Of a stretch of DNA of 64,000 bases, positions 54,374 through 64,000 are shown one piece after another; the first letter of the stretch is position 1, and every line of letters starts with the position of its first letter. The translations under genes were made by a program, and so were the position numbers. This DNA comes from Alphaproteobacteria bacterium (GTDB taxonomy: Bacteria; Myxococcota_A; UBA796; GCA-2862545): positions 48,175 to 112,174 of the forward strand of contig JACKET010000023.1 in NCBI GenBank assembly GCA_020632875.1, written 5' to 3'. The notes under the pieces were generated by a model. The model ran no database searches, had not been told where the DNA came from, and worked only from the letters and a program-made list of their open reading frames with translations.

Positions 54374-55348
54374 ATGAACGCACCCATCCGCGTCGCCGTC
54401 ACCGGCGCCGCCGGCAACATCGGCTACTCCCTCCTCTGGCGGCTCGCTTCGGGCGACTGCTTCGGCGCCGACCAGCCCGTCATCCTCCAGCTCCTCGAGA
54501 TCACCCCCGCGATGGACCGGCTGAAGGGCGTGATCATGGAGCTCGTCGACAGCGCGTTCCCGCTCGTCCACGACATCATCGGCAGCGACGACGCGAACGT
54601 GGCGTTCAAGGACTGCGACGCCATCTTCCTCGTCGGCTCGCGCCCCCGCACCGCCGACATGTCCCGCGGCGACCTCGTCCGCGCGAACGGCCCGATCTTC
54701 ACGGGTCAGGGCAACGCCATCGCCGCCGTCGCCAAGAAGACCGTCAAGGTCATCACGGTCGGCAACCCCTGCAACACCAACGCGCTCATCGCCATGGCGA
54801 ACGCGAAGGGCGTGCCCGCCCGCCAGTTCACCGCCATGACGCGCCTCGACCAGAACCGCGCCCACGGCCAGCTCAGCGACAAGGCCGGCGTGCCGGTCGC
54901 CCAGGTCGACAACGTCGTGATCTGGGGCAACCACGGCCCCACGATGTACCCCGACGTGAGCTGGGCCACAGTGAAGGGCGAGGCCGTTCGCGGCAACTTC
55001 GACGAGGCCTGGCTGAACGGCGAGTTCCAGGACACCGTCGCCGATCGCGGCAAGGCGATCATCGTCGCGCGCGGCGCCAGCTCCGCCGCGTCCGCGGCCA
55101 GCTCCGCCGTCGACCACATGCGCGACTGGTGGCAGGGCAGCAACGGTCGCATCGTCTCGATGGCGGTGCCGAGCGAGGGCTGGTACGGCGTGCCGAAGGG
55201 CCTCGTGTTCAGCTTCCCGTGCCGGTGCGAGGGCGGCGACTACGAGGTCATCACCGACCTCCAGCTCGACGCCGCCGCGAAGGCGAAGGTGCAGGAGAAC
55301 ATCGACGCGCTTCTCGCCGAGAAGGAAGCGGTCGCCGACCTGCTCTGA
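54374..55348 (+). CDS. mdh: malate dehydrogenase (NAD-dependent)
   Basis: 324 aa. Interconverts malate and oxaloacetate in the citric acid cycle; cytoplasmic. Rossmann loop GAAGNIGYS (11-19), VGSRPRTADMSRGDL with the substrate-binding arginine loop, VGNPCNTNALI, catalytic region LDQNRAHGQLS and IWGNHGPTMYPDV containing the active-site His. This is the MDH type related to cytosolic and chloroplast enzymes (about 325 aa), not the short LDH-like type. AAGGAG lies seven bases before the ATG. Followed after two bases by a membrane protein gene. Confidence 0.96.
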   Translation: MNAPIRVAVTGAAGNIGYSLLWRLASGDCFGADQPVILQLLEITPAMDRLKGVIMELVDSAFPLVHDIIGSDDANVAFKDCDAIFLVGSRPRTADMSRGDLVRANGPIFTGQGNAIAAVAKKTVKVITVGNPCNTNALIAMANAKGVPARQFTAMTRLDQNRAHGQLSDKAGVPVAQVDNVVIWGNHGPTMYPDVSWATVKGEAVRGNFDEAWLNGEFQDTVADRGKAIIVARGASSAASAASSAVDHMRDWWQGSNGRIVSMAVPSEGWYGVPKGLVFSFPCRCEGGDYEVITDLQLDAAAKAKVQENIDALLAEKEAVADLL

Positions 55349-55350
55349 GC

Positions 55351-56358
55351 ATGGCGGCCCGCGACGAGCCGCGCTCGGGCGCGGGCACCGGCGCTCCCGA
55401 CTGGGAGCGCCTCACCGGGGAGTGGGTGCGTGACGGCGTCATCGAGGACGCCCAGCGCGAAGCGCTCCTCGAGCGGCTGACGGCCGTCGATCTCCCGTCC
55501 CCGTCGGGCTCGCTGTTCGGCGAGGCCGCGGTGATGGGGCTCGTCATGGCGGGCATGATGCTCGTGACGAGCAGCTTCGTCGTGGCGCTCGCGCTGTTCG
55601 ACACCGACGAGGTCGTGGCGTCCATCGTGGTCGCGGCCCTCGGCGGGCTGCAGTGCCTCGGTGGCGTGGCCGCGCGCTTCGTGGTGCACCGGGCGGTCGG
55701 TCACGGCACGGGCGCTGCGGGGATCGTGGTGCTGTGCAGCGGGCTCTTCGCGCTCGGGCTCTCCGACAGCGCGTTCGAGCCGTTCTGCCTCGTCGCCGTG
55801 CTCGGGGCCTTCGCGGTCGCGAGCGCCGCCGCGGTGGCCGACGACGCGCGCGGGCTCGCGGGGGCCGCGGGCTTCGCCGTGATGGGCCCGCTCCTCTCGC
55901 AGCTGGACAGCTCCGAGGCCGGGCTGGTCCTCGGCCTCGCGAGCTTCGTGTACACCGTCGTCGTCGCGGCGGGATCCGTGGCGGTCGAGCGTCTCGAGCT
56001 GCCCGCGAGGATCGACGTGCTGGCCGTGCACGCGCCGTTCGCCGCGTTCGTCGCGTCGGTCGCGATCCTGATCCACCGTCCCGTGTTCTTCACGGCGGGC
56101 TCGGGCCAGGAGTGGGAGTCGTCGCTCCTGCTCGGTGCCTACGGCGGCGCCGTGCTGATCGCGGGCTGGCAGTCGACCTCGCGGTTCGCGCTCGTCAGCG
56201 GGCTCGGCGTTCTGCTCGTCGCGCAGATCCCCGTGCTGTGGGCCTTCGGCGACGCGGTCATCGGGATCGCCGTGCTGGGCCTCGAGGGGATGACGCTCAT
56301 CGGCGCCGCGATCCTCACCCTGGTGGTGCGCGCCCGGCGCGAAGAGCGCGACGCTTGA
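55351..56358 (+). CDS. multi-pass membrane protein (DUF2157-like)
   Basis: 335 aa. The soluble N-terminus (about 1-55) contains an EWVRDGVIEDAQREALLERL helix of the kind found at the start of DUF2157-type proteins, followed by eight to nine hydrophobic helices up to residue 328 and a basic end (RARREERDA). No transport motif is visible. It begins two bases after the mdh stop and is probably co-transcribed. Function unknown. Confidence 0.82.
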   Translation: MAARDEPRSGAGTGAPDWERLTGEWVRDGVIEDAQREALLERLTAVDLPSPSGSLFGEAAVMGLVMAGMMLVTSSFVVALALFDTDEVVASIVVAALGGLQCLGGVAARFVVHRAVGHGTGAAGIVVLCSGLFALGLSDSAFEPFCLVAVLGAFAVASAAAVADDARGLAGAAGFAVMGPLLSQLDSSEAGLVLGLASFVYTVVVAAGSVAVERLELPARIDVLAVHAPFAAFVASVAILIHRPVFFTAGSGQEWESSLLLGAYGGAVLIAGWQSTSRFALVSGLGVLLVAQIPVLWAFGDAVIGIAVLGLEGMTLIGAAILTLVVRARREERDA

Positions 56359-56369
56359 CACGTTGTGGA

Positions 56370-56472
56370 CAGTGGATCCCACTGGGTCGCTCGCGGTGCG
56401 GTATCATTGTCGCACAACGGCTCGACACGGGCCTGGGCCGGTCGAATCCGTTGGATCGATTCTTGCAGAATC
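56370..56472 (+). promoter_or_regulatory. upstream region with two inverted repeats and a -10-like TATCAT
   Basis: CAGTGG-ATC-CCACTG (56370-56384) and GATTCT-TGC-AGAATC (56458-56472) are perfect inverted repeats in the 140-base leader of the VWA lipoprotein gene; TATCAT (56402-56407) lies between them and could be a -10 with the first repeat covering its -35. Possible operator arrangement. Confidence 0.35.
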
Positions 56473-56500
56473 ACGATTCGGTTGCAGGAGAACCAGACCG

Positions 56501-58030
56501 ATGACGACGTTCATTCTCGGCGCGCTCTTTCTCGGCGGATGTTCCGAGACCACGATCAGCAGCGTGAAGCCGGATCTCGATCCCCCGGCTCCGAACATCG
56601 TGGTGACGCCCCCCATCCTCGAGTTCGCTCAGCTGATGAGCAACGAAGAGGAGACCCGCACGTTCACCGTGCGCAACGTGGGCGAGACGGCCCTCACGGT
56701 CGACCGCATCACGGTCGAGCTCTCCGATGCCTTCACGGTCCTCAACCCCGACGGGTTCCTGCTCGACCCCGGCACGGCGCAGGACATCCAGGTCGTGTTC
56801 ACGCCCCGCGGCGTCGAGAACGTCGGCCAGGCGGTCGTGTGGTCCGACGACCCCGACGAGCCCGAGTCCCTGGTCGACCTGATCGGCTACGGCTCCGTGC
56901 CCGAGCTGCGGATCTCGCCCGACCCCTACGACTTCGGCACCCACTTCGTCCCCTGCGGCGACTGGACCACCCTGACCCTCGAGAACGTCGGCGGCGACCT
57001 CCTCGTCATCGACTCGATCGACCACATCAGCAACGGCGAGTTCGTCCTCGACGACCCGAACGTGTTCCCGGTCGAGCTCCTGCCCGGCCAGTTCACGAGC
57101 GTGAACGTCGAGTTCACCGCGGTGTCCGCGGGCGCGTTCAACGGCGAGCTCCAGGTGATGTCGAACGACCCGCGCGGCCTCGTCACCGCCACCCAGACGG
57201 GCGCGGGCAACTACGCCGCGACGGGCACCGAGAGCTTCACCATCCCGTCCGACCCGCCCGTCGACATCCTGTTCGCGGTCGACCAGTCCTGCTCGATGGA
57301 CGACGACTCCGCGCTGCTCGGCTCCAACTTCAACGCGTTCATCAGCCAGATCGACGCGGTCACCCAGGGCTGGCAGATCGGCGTCGCGAACGTCGAGAAC
57401 GGCTGCTTCAACAACGGCATCCTGTCCGCCACCTCGATGGGCTACCAGGCCGCGTTCGCGAGCGCCGTCACCGAAGGCGACGACCCCACCGGGTACGACA
57501 CCTGGTCCGAGCAGCTCTACACGCTCGTCGACGTCGCGCTGGCGAAGACCGCGCCGGGCCAGTGCAACTCGGGCTTCCTGCGCCCCGGCGCCCTGCTGCA
57601 CGTCATCCTCGTCAGCGACGAGCCCGAGCAGTCCGCCAACGCCTGGGCCTACTACCACAACAACTTCCTGAACTACGTCAGCGACCCGAGCCTCCTGAAG
57701 GTGTCGGTCATCGTCGACGAGTCGGGCTGTGGTCTCGGCGCCGCGGGCTACCCGCAGTCCGCCAACCAGACCGGTGGCGTCATCCTCGACATGTGCAGCA
57801 ACTGGTCGACGCAGATCGGCCAGCTCGGCGCGGCGTCGCTCCAGGGCATCAACAGCTTCGAGCTCGCCCAGACCGCCGATCCCGCGAGCCTCGTGGTCAC
57901 GGTCGACGGCGTCCAGCAGGGTGGTGGCTACAGCTTCAACCCCGCCACGAACGAGGTCGTCTTCGACTACGCGCTGCCCGAAGGCGCGGTGGTCGGCGTC
58001 GACTACGGCGTCGCGGTGGCCTGCCAGTAG
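56501..58030 (+). CDS. lipoprotein with ASH/Ig-like and von Willebrand A domains
   Basis: 509 aa. Lipobox LGGC (Cys14). Two ASH/HYDIN-like Ig sandwiches (about 38-130: LEFAQLMSNEEETRTFTVRNVGETALTVDRI; about 135-235: YDFGTHFVPCGDWTTLTLENVGGDLLVIDSI) precede a VWA-like domain (about 258-450) with the MIDAS start DQSCSMDDD, the DxSxS pattern needed for metal-dependent adhesion. Several cysteines sit in the VWA part. The protein is probably a surface adhesin or sensor. ATG after a leader with inverted repeats. Confidence 0.88.
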   Translation: MTTFILGALFLGGCSETTISSVKPDLDPPAPNIVVTPPILEFAQLMSNEEETRTFTVRNVGETALTVDRITVELSDAFTVLNPDGFLLDPGTAQDIQVVFTPRGVENVGQAVVWSDDPDEPESLVDLIGYGSVPELRISPDPYDFGTHFVPCGDWTTLTLENVGGDLLVIDSIDHISNGEFVLDDPNVFPVELLPGQFTSVNVEFTAVSAGAFNGELQVMSNDPRGLVTATQTGAGNYAATGTESFTIPSDPPVDILFAVDQSCSMDDDSALLGSNFNAFISQIDAVTQGWQIGVANVENGCFNNGILSATSMGYQAAFASAVTEGDDPTGYDTWSEQLYTLVDVALAKTAPGQCNSGFLRPGALLHVILVSDEPEQSANAWAYYHNNFLNYVSDPSLLKVSVIVDESGCGLGAAGYPQSANQTGGVILDMCSNWSTQIGQLGAASLQGINSFELAQTADPASLVVTVDGVQQGGGYSFNPATNEVVFDYALPEGAVVGVDYGVAVACQ

Positions 58031-58052
58031 CCCGCGTCCCGCGCGTGCGTCT

Positions 58053-58089
58053 CGAAGCGTCGTCGACCCACCCGGTCGGCGGCGCTTCG
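58053..58089. terminator. nested hairpin between convergent genes
   Basis: CGAAGCG (58053-58059) pairs with CGCTTCG (58083-58089), with a smaller CGACC/GGTCG pair inside. It lies between the stops of the VWA lipoprotein and ltaE and could end both transcripts. No T-tract. Confidence 0.4.
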
Positions 58090-58093
58090 GTGC

Positions 58094-59088
58094 TCAGAGG
58101 GCCGCGAACGCGGCCAGCGCGGCTTCGATGCCGGCGTCGTCGACGTCGAGGTGGGTGACGAGCCGGATTCGGTCGGGCGCCACGGCGATGCACGCGATGC
58201 CGCGGTCGGCGAGGCGGTCCTGCGCTTCGGGGGCATTCGCGATCTGCACGTACAGCAGGTTCGTCTCGTGCGGGTCGGTCGCGTAGCCGAGCGCGGCCAG
58301 GCCGGCGGCGAGCTGGTCGGCGCGGCGGTGGTCGTCGGCGAGGCGGTCGACGTGGTGATCGAGCGCGTACAGGCACGCAGCGGCGAGCACGCCGGACTGG
58401 CGCATGCCCCCGCCGAGCATCTTCCGGACGCGGCGGGCGCGGTGCATGTCGGCGCCCGAGCCGCACAGCACGGAGCCGACGGGCGCGCCCAGCCCCTTGC
58501 TGAAGCAGAACGACACCGTGTCGAACCCGCGGGCGCGGCGCTCGAGCGGCACGCCCGACTTCACGACGGCGTTCATGGCGCGCGCCCCGTCGAGGTGGGT
58601 GCGGAGGCCGCGGCGCTCCGCGAGGGCCGTCAGCGCGTCGAGGCGCTCGAGCGGGTACACCGAGCCCCCGCCGCGGTTGGACGTGTCTTCGACGCACAAC
58701 AGGGTGGCGGGCGCGAAGTGGTCGTTGTCGGCGCGGATCGCGGCCTCGACCGTCGCGGGGTCGAGGATGCCGCGGTCGGCGGCGAGCGGGCGGATCTGGA
58801 CCCCGGCGACCGCGCCGGCCCCCGCGGCTTCGTAGTTGAACGGGTGGGCGCCAGCCTCCTGGAGCACCTCGTCGCCCTTGCGCGTGCTCACGCAGATCGC
58901 GATCAGGTTGGCCATCGTGCCGCTGGGCGTGAAGATCGCGGCCTCTTTGCCGGCGAGCGCGGCGGCGCGGGCTTCGAGGGCCTTCACCGTGGGGTCGTCG
59001 CCGAGCACGTCGTCGCCGAGCTCGGCGCTCGCCATCGCCGCGAGCATGCCCGGTGTGGGCCGGGTGACGGTGTCGGAGCGGAGATCGA

Positions 59089-59092
<4 letters not shown>
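58094..59092 (-). CDS. ltaE: low-specificity L-threonine aldolase
   Basis: 332 aa, fold-type I PLP enzyme that cleaves L-threonine and L-allo-threonine to glycine and acetaldehyde; cytoplasmic. Motifs: MIDLRSDTVTRPTPGMLAAM at the start, GDDVLGDDPTV, PSGTMANLIA, THLDGARAMNA (cofactor Asp) and the PLP lysine in SFCFSKGLGAPVGSVL. GAGG precedes the ATG, which overlaps the gpmI stop by four bases (ATGA), so the two are translationally coupled. Confidence 0.95.
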
Positions 59093-60714
<1,622 letters not shown>

Positions 60715-60782
60715 GGGAAGCCTCGCGGATGGGCCGTCCATATCGCCTTGCAGCGGGCTGGGCCCGGTGGTAGGCCGGACCC

Positions 60783-61385
60783 ATGGTGTGGTTGCTGACC
60801 GTCCTCGGATGTTCCTGGTTCGAGCCCGAGCTCTCGGTCGAGACGGTGCAGCCGGCCGAGCTCCGGGTGGGTACCGAGATCCAGGTGGTCGGCACGGGGT
60901 TCTCGCCCGAGATCGCGGTCTCGCTCGACGTGCACGGCGAGGCCGTGCCCCTCGACGGCTTCCAGGTGAAGGGCGAGCGCCTCGTCGAAGGGCGCGTGCC
61001 CGACATCGAGGCCGGGTCCTTCGATCTCGTCGTGTCCCGGGGCGACGACGTCGTACGGTTCCCGCTCGTCGTGCGGGCCGAGGTCGAAGAGACGCCGTGC
61101 CACCGGGGCTACCAGGCGAACACGCAGCTCTCCGTGCCCGACCGCATGGCCGTGATCGAGCGGTTCTACGCGGATGGCAAGCGCGAGCGGGTCGAGACGC
61201 CGCTCGCCGACATCGAGCGCGTCGAGCTCCAGGTGTCCGAGCTCGACGGCAAGCGCTGCAGCGCCATCGTGCTGCGCAAGACCGACGGCATGGCGCTGCT
61301 CTTCGAAGACGACGCGGGCGATCTGCGCGCCCGTGCCGAGACGCTCGCGCGCTTCATGGAGAAAGACCTCGCCGTGCTCGACTGA
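60783..61385 (+). CDS. small lipoprotein with IPT/TIG-like domain
   Basis: 200 aa. A very short lipoprotein signal (MVWLLTVLGC, Cys10). The mature N-terminus, VQPAELRVGTEIQVVGTGFSPEIAVSLDV and following strands to about residue 100, has the IPT/TIG immunoglobulin-like pattern. The second half is a mixed region with two cysteines (about 106 and 160). Divergent from gpmI with 68 bases between the starts. Location is the outer membrane or periplasm; function unknown. Confidence 0.8.
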   Translation: MVWLLTVLGCSWFEPELSVETVQPAELRVGTEIQVVGTGFSPEIAVSLDVHGEAVPLDGFQVKGERLVEGRVPDIEAGSFDLVVSRGDDVVRFPLVVRAEVEETPCHRGYQANTQLSVPDRMAVIERFYADGKRERVETPLADIERVELQVSELDGKRCSAIVLRKTDGMALLFEDDAGDLRARAETLARFMEKDLAVLD

Positions 61386-61406
61386 ATTCCCCCCGACCGG
61401 GAGCCT

Positions 61407-61748
61407 TCAGTCGGGAACGTCGGCTTCGCTCCAGGTCCCGGTGGGGCCGTGGGTCGGGACGAGGATCAGCTGCACCTCGCTGCGGACGGGGCCGAACGGG
61501 CGCTTGATGTAGCGGGCGAACCGGACGTGCTTCGCGCGCAGGTCGAGGGTCAGCGGCCGGTACCCCGTCGCCGTGACGCGGATCTCCTGCTTGTCGAACG
61601 GCGCCCAGCGCACCGTCGCGTCGCCTGGGGTGGTCACGCGGGTCTGGTCGGGCAGCTCGACCAGCGCGGGCTGCGGGATGCTCTCGATGCGGATCGTGTA
61701 GGCGCAGCCGCCGAGCACGAGCGCGAGGAGGGGAGCCGGGAGACGCAC
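61407..61748 (-). CDS. PEGA-domain lipoprotein
   Basis: 113 aa from GTG 61748, which lies three bases after the stop of the upstream gene. Lipobox LGGC (about Cys15). The mature part is a single PEGA-like module: ALVELPDQTRVTTPGDATVRWAPFDKQEIRVTATGYRPLTLDLRA. Such modules occur on surface and kinase proteins. Probably co-transcribed with, and partner of, the membrane protein at 61751-62386. No catalytic motif. Confidence 0.75.
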   Translation of the reverse strand: MRLPAPLLALVLGGCAYTIRIESIPQPALVELPDQTRVTTPGDATVRWAPFDKQEIRVTATGYRPLTLDLRAKHVRFARYIKRPFGPVRSEVQLILVPTHGPTGTWSEADVPD

Positions 61749-61750
61749 GC

Positions 61751-62386
61751 TCAATGGCGGTTCAGCGAGAACTCCGCGGGGGCGTGCAGCTCGACCTGCA
61801 TCTCGCCGCCGTCGACCGACGCGGAGCGCGTCTGCTCGAGGAACAGCGCGGCCTTCGCCGTGGGCATGTTCTCGGGCAGCAGCTCCATCCGGACGCCGCG
61901 GGCGAGCGCCGAGAGGTCGACGTCGCCGATCACGAGGCGCTCGGGCGTGACGTAGGCGACGCCGCCTTCGACCGCCAGGGACCCCTCGAAGTCGATCGGG
62001 TAGCACTGGGTGTCGGACGCCGGGACCGCGATCTGCGCGTGCAGGTGCTCACCCTTCACGTCGACGTACACGGGCACGTCGGCGCGATCCTCGAGGAGCA
62101 TCGACAGCTCGGGACCGGTGAGCGTGATGCCGGCATCGGGGTCGCGCTTGTACGCCGTGAACCGCTTCTTCACGTCGATGAGCTGCTCCATCGAGAGCGG
62201 CTCGTGCTTCGCGATGTCGCAGTGGGTCGAGCGCGCGTGGGACATGACCCACCAGGTCGCGCCGCCCCCGACGACGACCGCCGTGGCGAGGATTCCGAGC
62301 GTCCACCGGGCTCCGCGGGTGCGGAGGATGGCCTTCAGGTCTTCTGACGACGATCCCACTTCGCGGTGCCTCCCTTCCTCCCTCAT
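61751..62386 (-). CDS. membrane-anchored hypothetical protein
   Basis: 211 aa. A polar N-terminus, then one membrane helix (about 27-48, WTLGILATAVVVGGGATWWVM) and a periplasmic domain with two cysteines (about 55 and 125) made of alternating strands and loops (LLEDRADVPVYVDVKGEHLHAQIAVP). No family recognised. Start uncertain: ATG 62386 has no ribosome site, whereas GTG 62359 has GGAGG nine bases upstream and would remove nine residues. In a probable operon with the PEGA lipoprotein. Confidence 0.7.
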   Translation of the reverse strand: MREEGRHREVGSSSEDLKAILRTRGARWTLGILATAVVVGGGATWWVMSHARSTHCDIAKHEPLSMEQLIDVKKRFTAYKRDPDAGITLTGPELSMLLEDRADVPVYVDVKGEHLHAQIAVPASDTQCYPIDFEGSLAVEGGVAYVTPERLVIGDVDLSALARGVRMELLPENMPTAKAALFLEQTRSASVDGGEMQVELHAPAEFSLNRH

Positions 62387-62444
62387 TGCGCACGACCGCC
62401 GAAAGGTCAACTCAGAACGGCGGTTCTGGATCTTCCCGGGTCGG

Positions 62445-63173
62445 TCAGAGGGGCTGGGGATCGGGGAGATCGCCACCCGCGTCGAGCGTGATGATGTCGG
62501 CCTCGCGCACCGGGTCGGGACCCAGCGCACCGACGCCGAGCAGGAGCGGGACGAGCTTGCGCTCGTTGGCGCCGAGCGCCGAGTTCACGGACAGCACGGC
62601 GAAGGCCACGCCGAGCGGCCACGCCACGAGGCGGACGGCGCCGAGGCCGCCCACGAGCAGCTTGTAGTAGGGCGCCAGCGGGGGGATGAGCGGGATGAGC
62701 CGCCCGAGCGGGCCCCGCAGCCAGCCGAGTACCTTTCCGCTCGCCATGCCGGTGCCGATCGAGGTGCCGGAGCCGACGCCGAAGCCCACGGTCGGCATCC
62801 AGGACGGCTCGATCTTCGAGCGCGTGACCTCGTCGAGATCGAGCAGCGACACGCCACTCTCGGGCAGCGTGCGGAACATCGCCTTCGTGAGCTGCGCGAG
62901 CTGCGCCCAGCCGTCGAGATTCGCGTCGACCGCGCCGTTCACGCCCACCTTGCGGGCCACGTAGGCCACGATGTCTTCGAGGGTGGTCTGGTCGGCGAGG
63001 TACCCGAGCGGGCTCGTGTAGTGCCACCACAGCGCATCGGCGATGCGCTCGGCGAGCTCGCGGGACGACTCGGCGCCGCGCGGCGAGACCCCCGCGGACT
63101 CGAGCACCAGCCGCAGCGTGTCGGCGTCGACGCGGCTCAGCGTCGCTTCGATGTCGGCTCGGACGATGGGCAT
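62445..63173 (-). CDS. hypothetical protein with hydrophobic C-terminal helices
   Basis: 242 aa. GGAG lies five bases before the ATG at 63173. The N-terminal half is a soluble helical domain (MPIVRADIEATLSRVD, LADQTTLEDIVAYVARKVG). The C-terminal half contains a Gly-rich segment (VGFGVGSGTSIGTGMASGKVLGWLRG) and two or three hydrophobic helices (LIPLIPPLAPYYKLLVGGLG, LVAWPLGVAFAVLSV). There is a loose resemblance to YaaW/UPF0174-type proteins, not enough to name it. Divergent from ssb. Confidence 0.7.
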   Translation of the reverse strand: MPIVRADIEATLSRVDADTLRLVLESAGVSPRGAESSRELAERIADALWWHYTSPLGYLADQTTLEDIVAYVARKVGVNGAVDANLDGWAQLAQLTKAMFRTLPESGVSLLDLDEVTRSKIEPSWMPTVGFGVGSGTSIGTGMASGKVLGWLRGPLGRLIPLIPPLAPYYKLLVGGLGAVRLVAWPLGVAFAVLSVNSALGANERKLVPLLLGVGALGPDPVREADIITLDAGGDLPDPQPL

Positions 63174-63369
63174 GGGCACTCCGGCTTGTGGGATGAAGAC
63201 GCGCGGGAACCGGTGTCTATTGCATAGCTGCTCACGCGCGGGGGCGTCGGGAAGATCGAGACCCCCGTCCGGGCGGGCGGTTCCGCCAGAGCACCGGAAA
63301 TCCGGACGCCGAGGTCTTTCGGGACGGGGTGCTCCGGTTATGGTGCGCGGCCTAGGAAGGGAGCGACGG
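63174..63369. other. divergent intergenic region upstream of ssb
   Basis: 196 bp between the starts of the hypothetical gene and ssb. It contains AT-richer patches (CTATTGCATAG near 63217-63228, TTATGG near 63338) that could hold -10 elements in each direction, and an AGGAAGGGAG ribosome site before ssb. No convincing -35/-10 pair and no gene seen. Confidence 0.35.
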
Positions 63370-63876
63370 ATGACGGTCAACAAGGTGATCCTGGTCGGCA
63401 ACCTCGGGGCCGACCCCGAGACGCGCACGGCGCAGAACGGCACGATGATCGCGAACCTCCGCCTCGCCACGAGCGAGCGCCGGAAGGATCGCGACGGCAA
63501 CTGGTCCGACCACACCGAATGGCATCGTGTGGTCTGCTTCGGCCGCACCGCCGAGAACGTCGCCCGGTTCTGCCGCAAGGGGAAGCAGATCTACGTCGAA
63601 GGCCGCATCCAGACCTCCAAGTGGCAAGACAAGGATGGCAACGACCGCTGGTCGACCGAGGTCATCGCCCACGAGATCCGGTTCCTCGGCTCCCGCGAGG
63701 GCGGTGACGGTGGTGGCGGCGGCTACAGCGGCGGCGGCGGTGGCGGCGGCGGCTACTCCGGTGGCGGCGGCGGCGGCGGCGGCTACTCCGGTGGCGGCGG
63801 CGGTGGCGGTGGCGGCGGCTACTCCGGTGGCGGCGGCGGCGACTACGGCGGGCAGGACGACGACATCCCGTTCTAG
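63370..63876 (+). CDS. ssb: single-stranded DNA-binding protein
   Basis: 168 aa. N-terminal OB fold (about 1-110): NKVILVGNLGADPETR, EWHRVVCFGRTAENV, KGKQIYVEGRIQTSKWQDKDG, the residues that wrap ssDNA in SSB tetramers. A glycine-rich linker (about 113-157) consists of GGGGGGYS-type repeats, longer and purer than usual. The tip is DDDIPF, the conserved peptide that recruits repair and replication partners. AGGAAGGGAG precedes the ATG. Confidence 0.96.
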   Translation: MTVNKVILVGNLGADPETRTAQNGTMIANLRLATSERRKDRDGNWSDHTEWHRVVCFGRTAENVARFCRKGKQIYVEGRIQTSKWQDKDGNDRWSTEVIAHEIRFLGSREGGDGGGGGYSGGGGGGGGYSGGGGGGGGYSGGGGGGGGGGYSGGGGGDYGGQDDDIPF

Positions 63877-63889
63877 GGGATCTGCCTGG

Positions 63890-63932
63890 TACTTCGCGCG
63901 CTTCGCGGCTCGCCTGTGGCTGCGGACGTGCC
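63890..63932. repeat. reverse-orientation remnant of the 152-bp repeat
   Basis: TACTTCGCGCG-CTTCGCGGCTCGCCTGTGGC followed by TGCGGACGTGCC matches the reverse complement of the two ends of the repeat at 37042-37487 with the middle deleted. It lies 13 bases after the ssb stop, in the non-coding window end (63877-64000). Confidence 0.5.
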
Positions 63933-64000
63933 GGTCGGGACTGGCGGGGCGGTCGGGAGAGGGCGGTGTGACGGGCGTCGGCCGCGGGATCCCGGCTCGT

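Noticed and set aside
56355..56360. Perfect TTGACA as -35 box
   Set aside because: No -10-like hexamer lies 15-19 bases downstream; it overlaps a stop codon by chance.

Overview
The window is high-GC bacterial DNA (roughly 70% G+C by eye) with short intergenic gaps, frequent GTG starts and GGAGG Shine-Dalgarno sites. Gene content points to a myxobacterium-like organism (Myxococcota or a close deltaproteobacterial relative): four Hanks-type Ser/Thr kinases, two of them kinase-ATPase-TPR giants, OmpA proteins with thrombospondin type-3 calcium repeats, a MopE-type Cys/Asp motif, MYXO-CTERM-like tails, PEGA domains and many lipoproteins. This is inferred from protein families only. No rRNA, tRNA, CRISPR array, integrase, transposase gene or prophage was found.

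Layout. 1-4.5 kb: gyrA, a zinc-ribbon membrane protein, a TPR membrane protein and a small tail-anchored protein. 4.5-8.5 kb: a glycerophosphodiester phosphodiesterase lipoprotein, hemL, and an F0 ATP synthase cluster (atpI-atpB-atpE) without F1 genes. 8.5-24.5 kb: an envelope region with a cruciform repeat, secreted proteins, a MopE-like protein coupled to a calcium-repeat OmpA protein, an alpha/beta hydrolase, a receptor kinase with a PEGA domain followed by two exported proteins, a CapA-type phosphatase, a DUF2254-like membrane protein, a second OmpA protein that probably starts at CTG, and a lipoprotein with a long Asp-Ser-Gly array. 24.5-33 kb: a palindromic repeat pair, a degenerate sulfatase-TPR protein, a cNMP-binding protein, a HEAT/glycine-rich membrane protein with its partner, a receptor kinase with a frameshift, a SNARE-like (VTT) membrane protein and a porin-like protein. 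33-42.4 kb: plsC, two paralogous CPHC thioredoxin lipoproteins flanking an ABC-F ATPase, three tandem copies of a 152-bp repeat, a TPR protein, a cytochrome c lipoprotein, a metallo-beta-lactamase fold protein and a degenerate ChaN-like lipoprotein. 42.4-56.4 kb: fructose-bisphosphate aldolase, the two kinase-ATPase-TPR proteins, an SCP2 protein, a PHP phosphoesterase, a transmembrane regulator that joins a sigma-region-4-like HTH to an anti-sigma zinc motif, a 58-residue protein, comF and malate dehydrogenase. 56.4-64 kb: a VWA lipoprotein, gpmI-ltaE, small lipoproteins and membrane proteins, and ssb.

Housekeeping genes (gyrA, hemL, atpIBE, plsC, fba, mdh, gpmI, ltaE, comF, ssb) are interleaved with lineage-specific surface and signalling genes. 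The most unusual features are the sigma-like/anti-sigma-like transmembrane fusion with its small neighbour, two enzyme-fold lipoproteins that have lost catalytic residues, a probable CTG start, a frameshifted kinase, a 49-nt identical tract shared by two thioredoxin paralogues, and several families of structured intergenic repeats.
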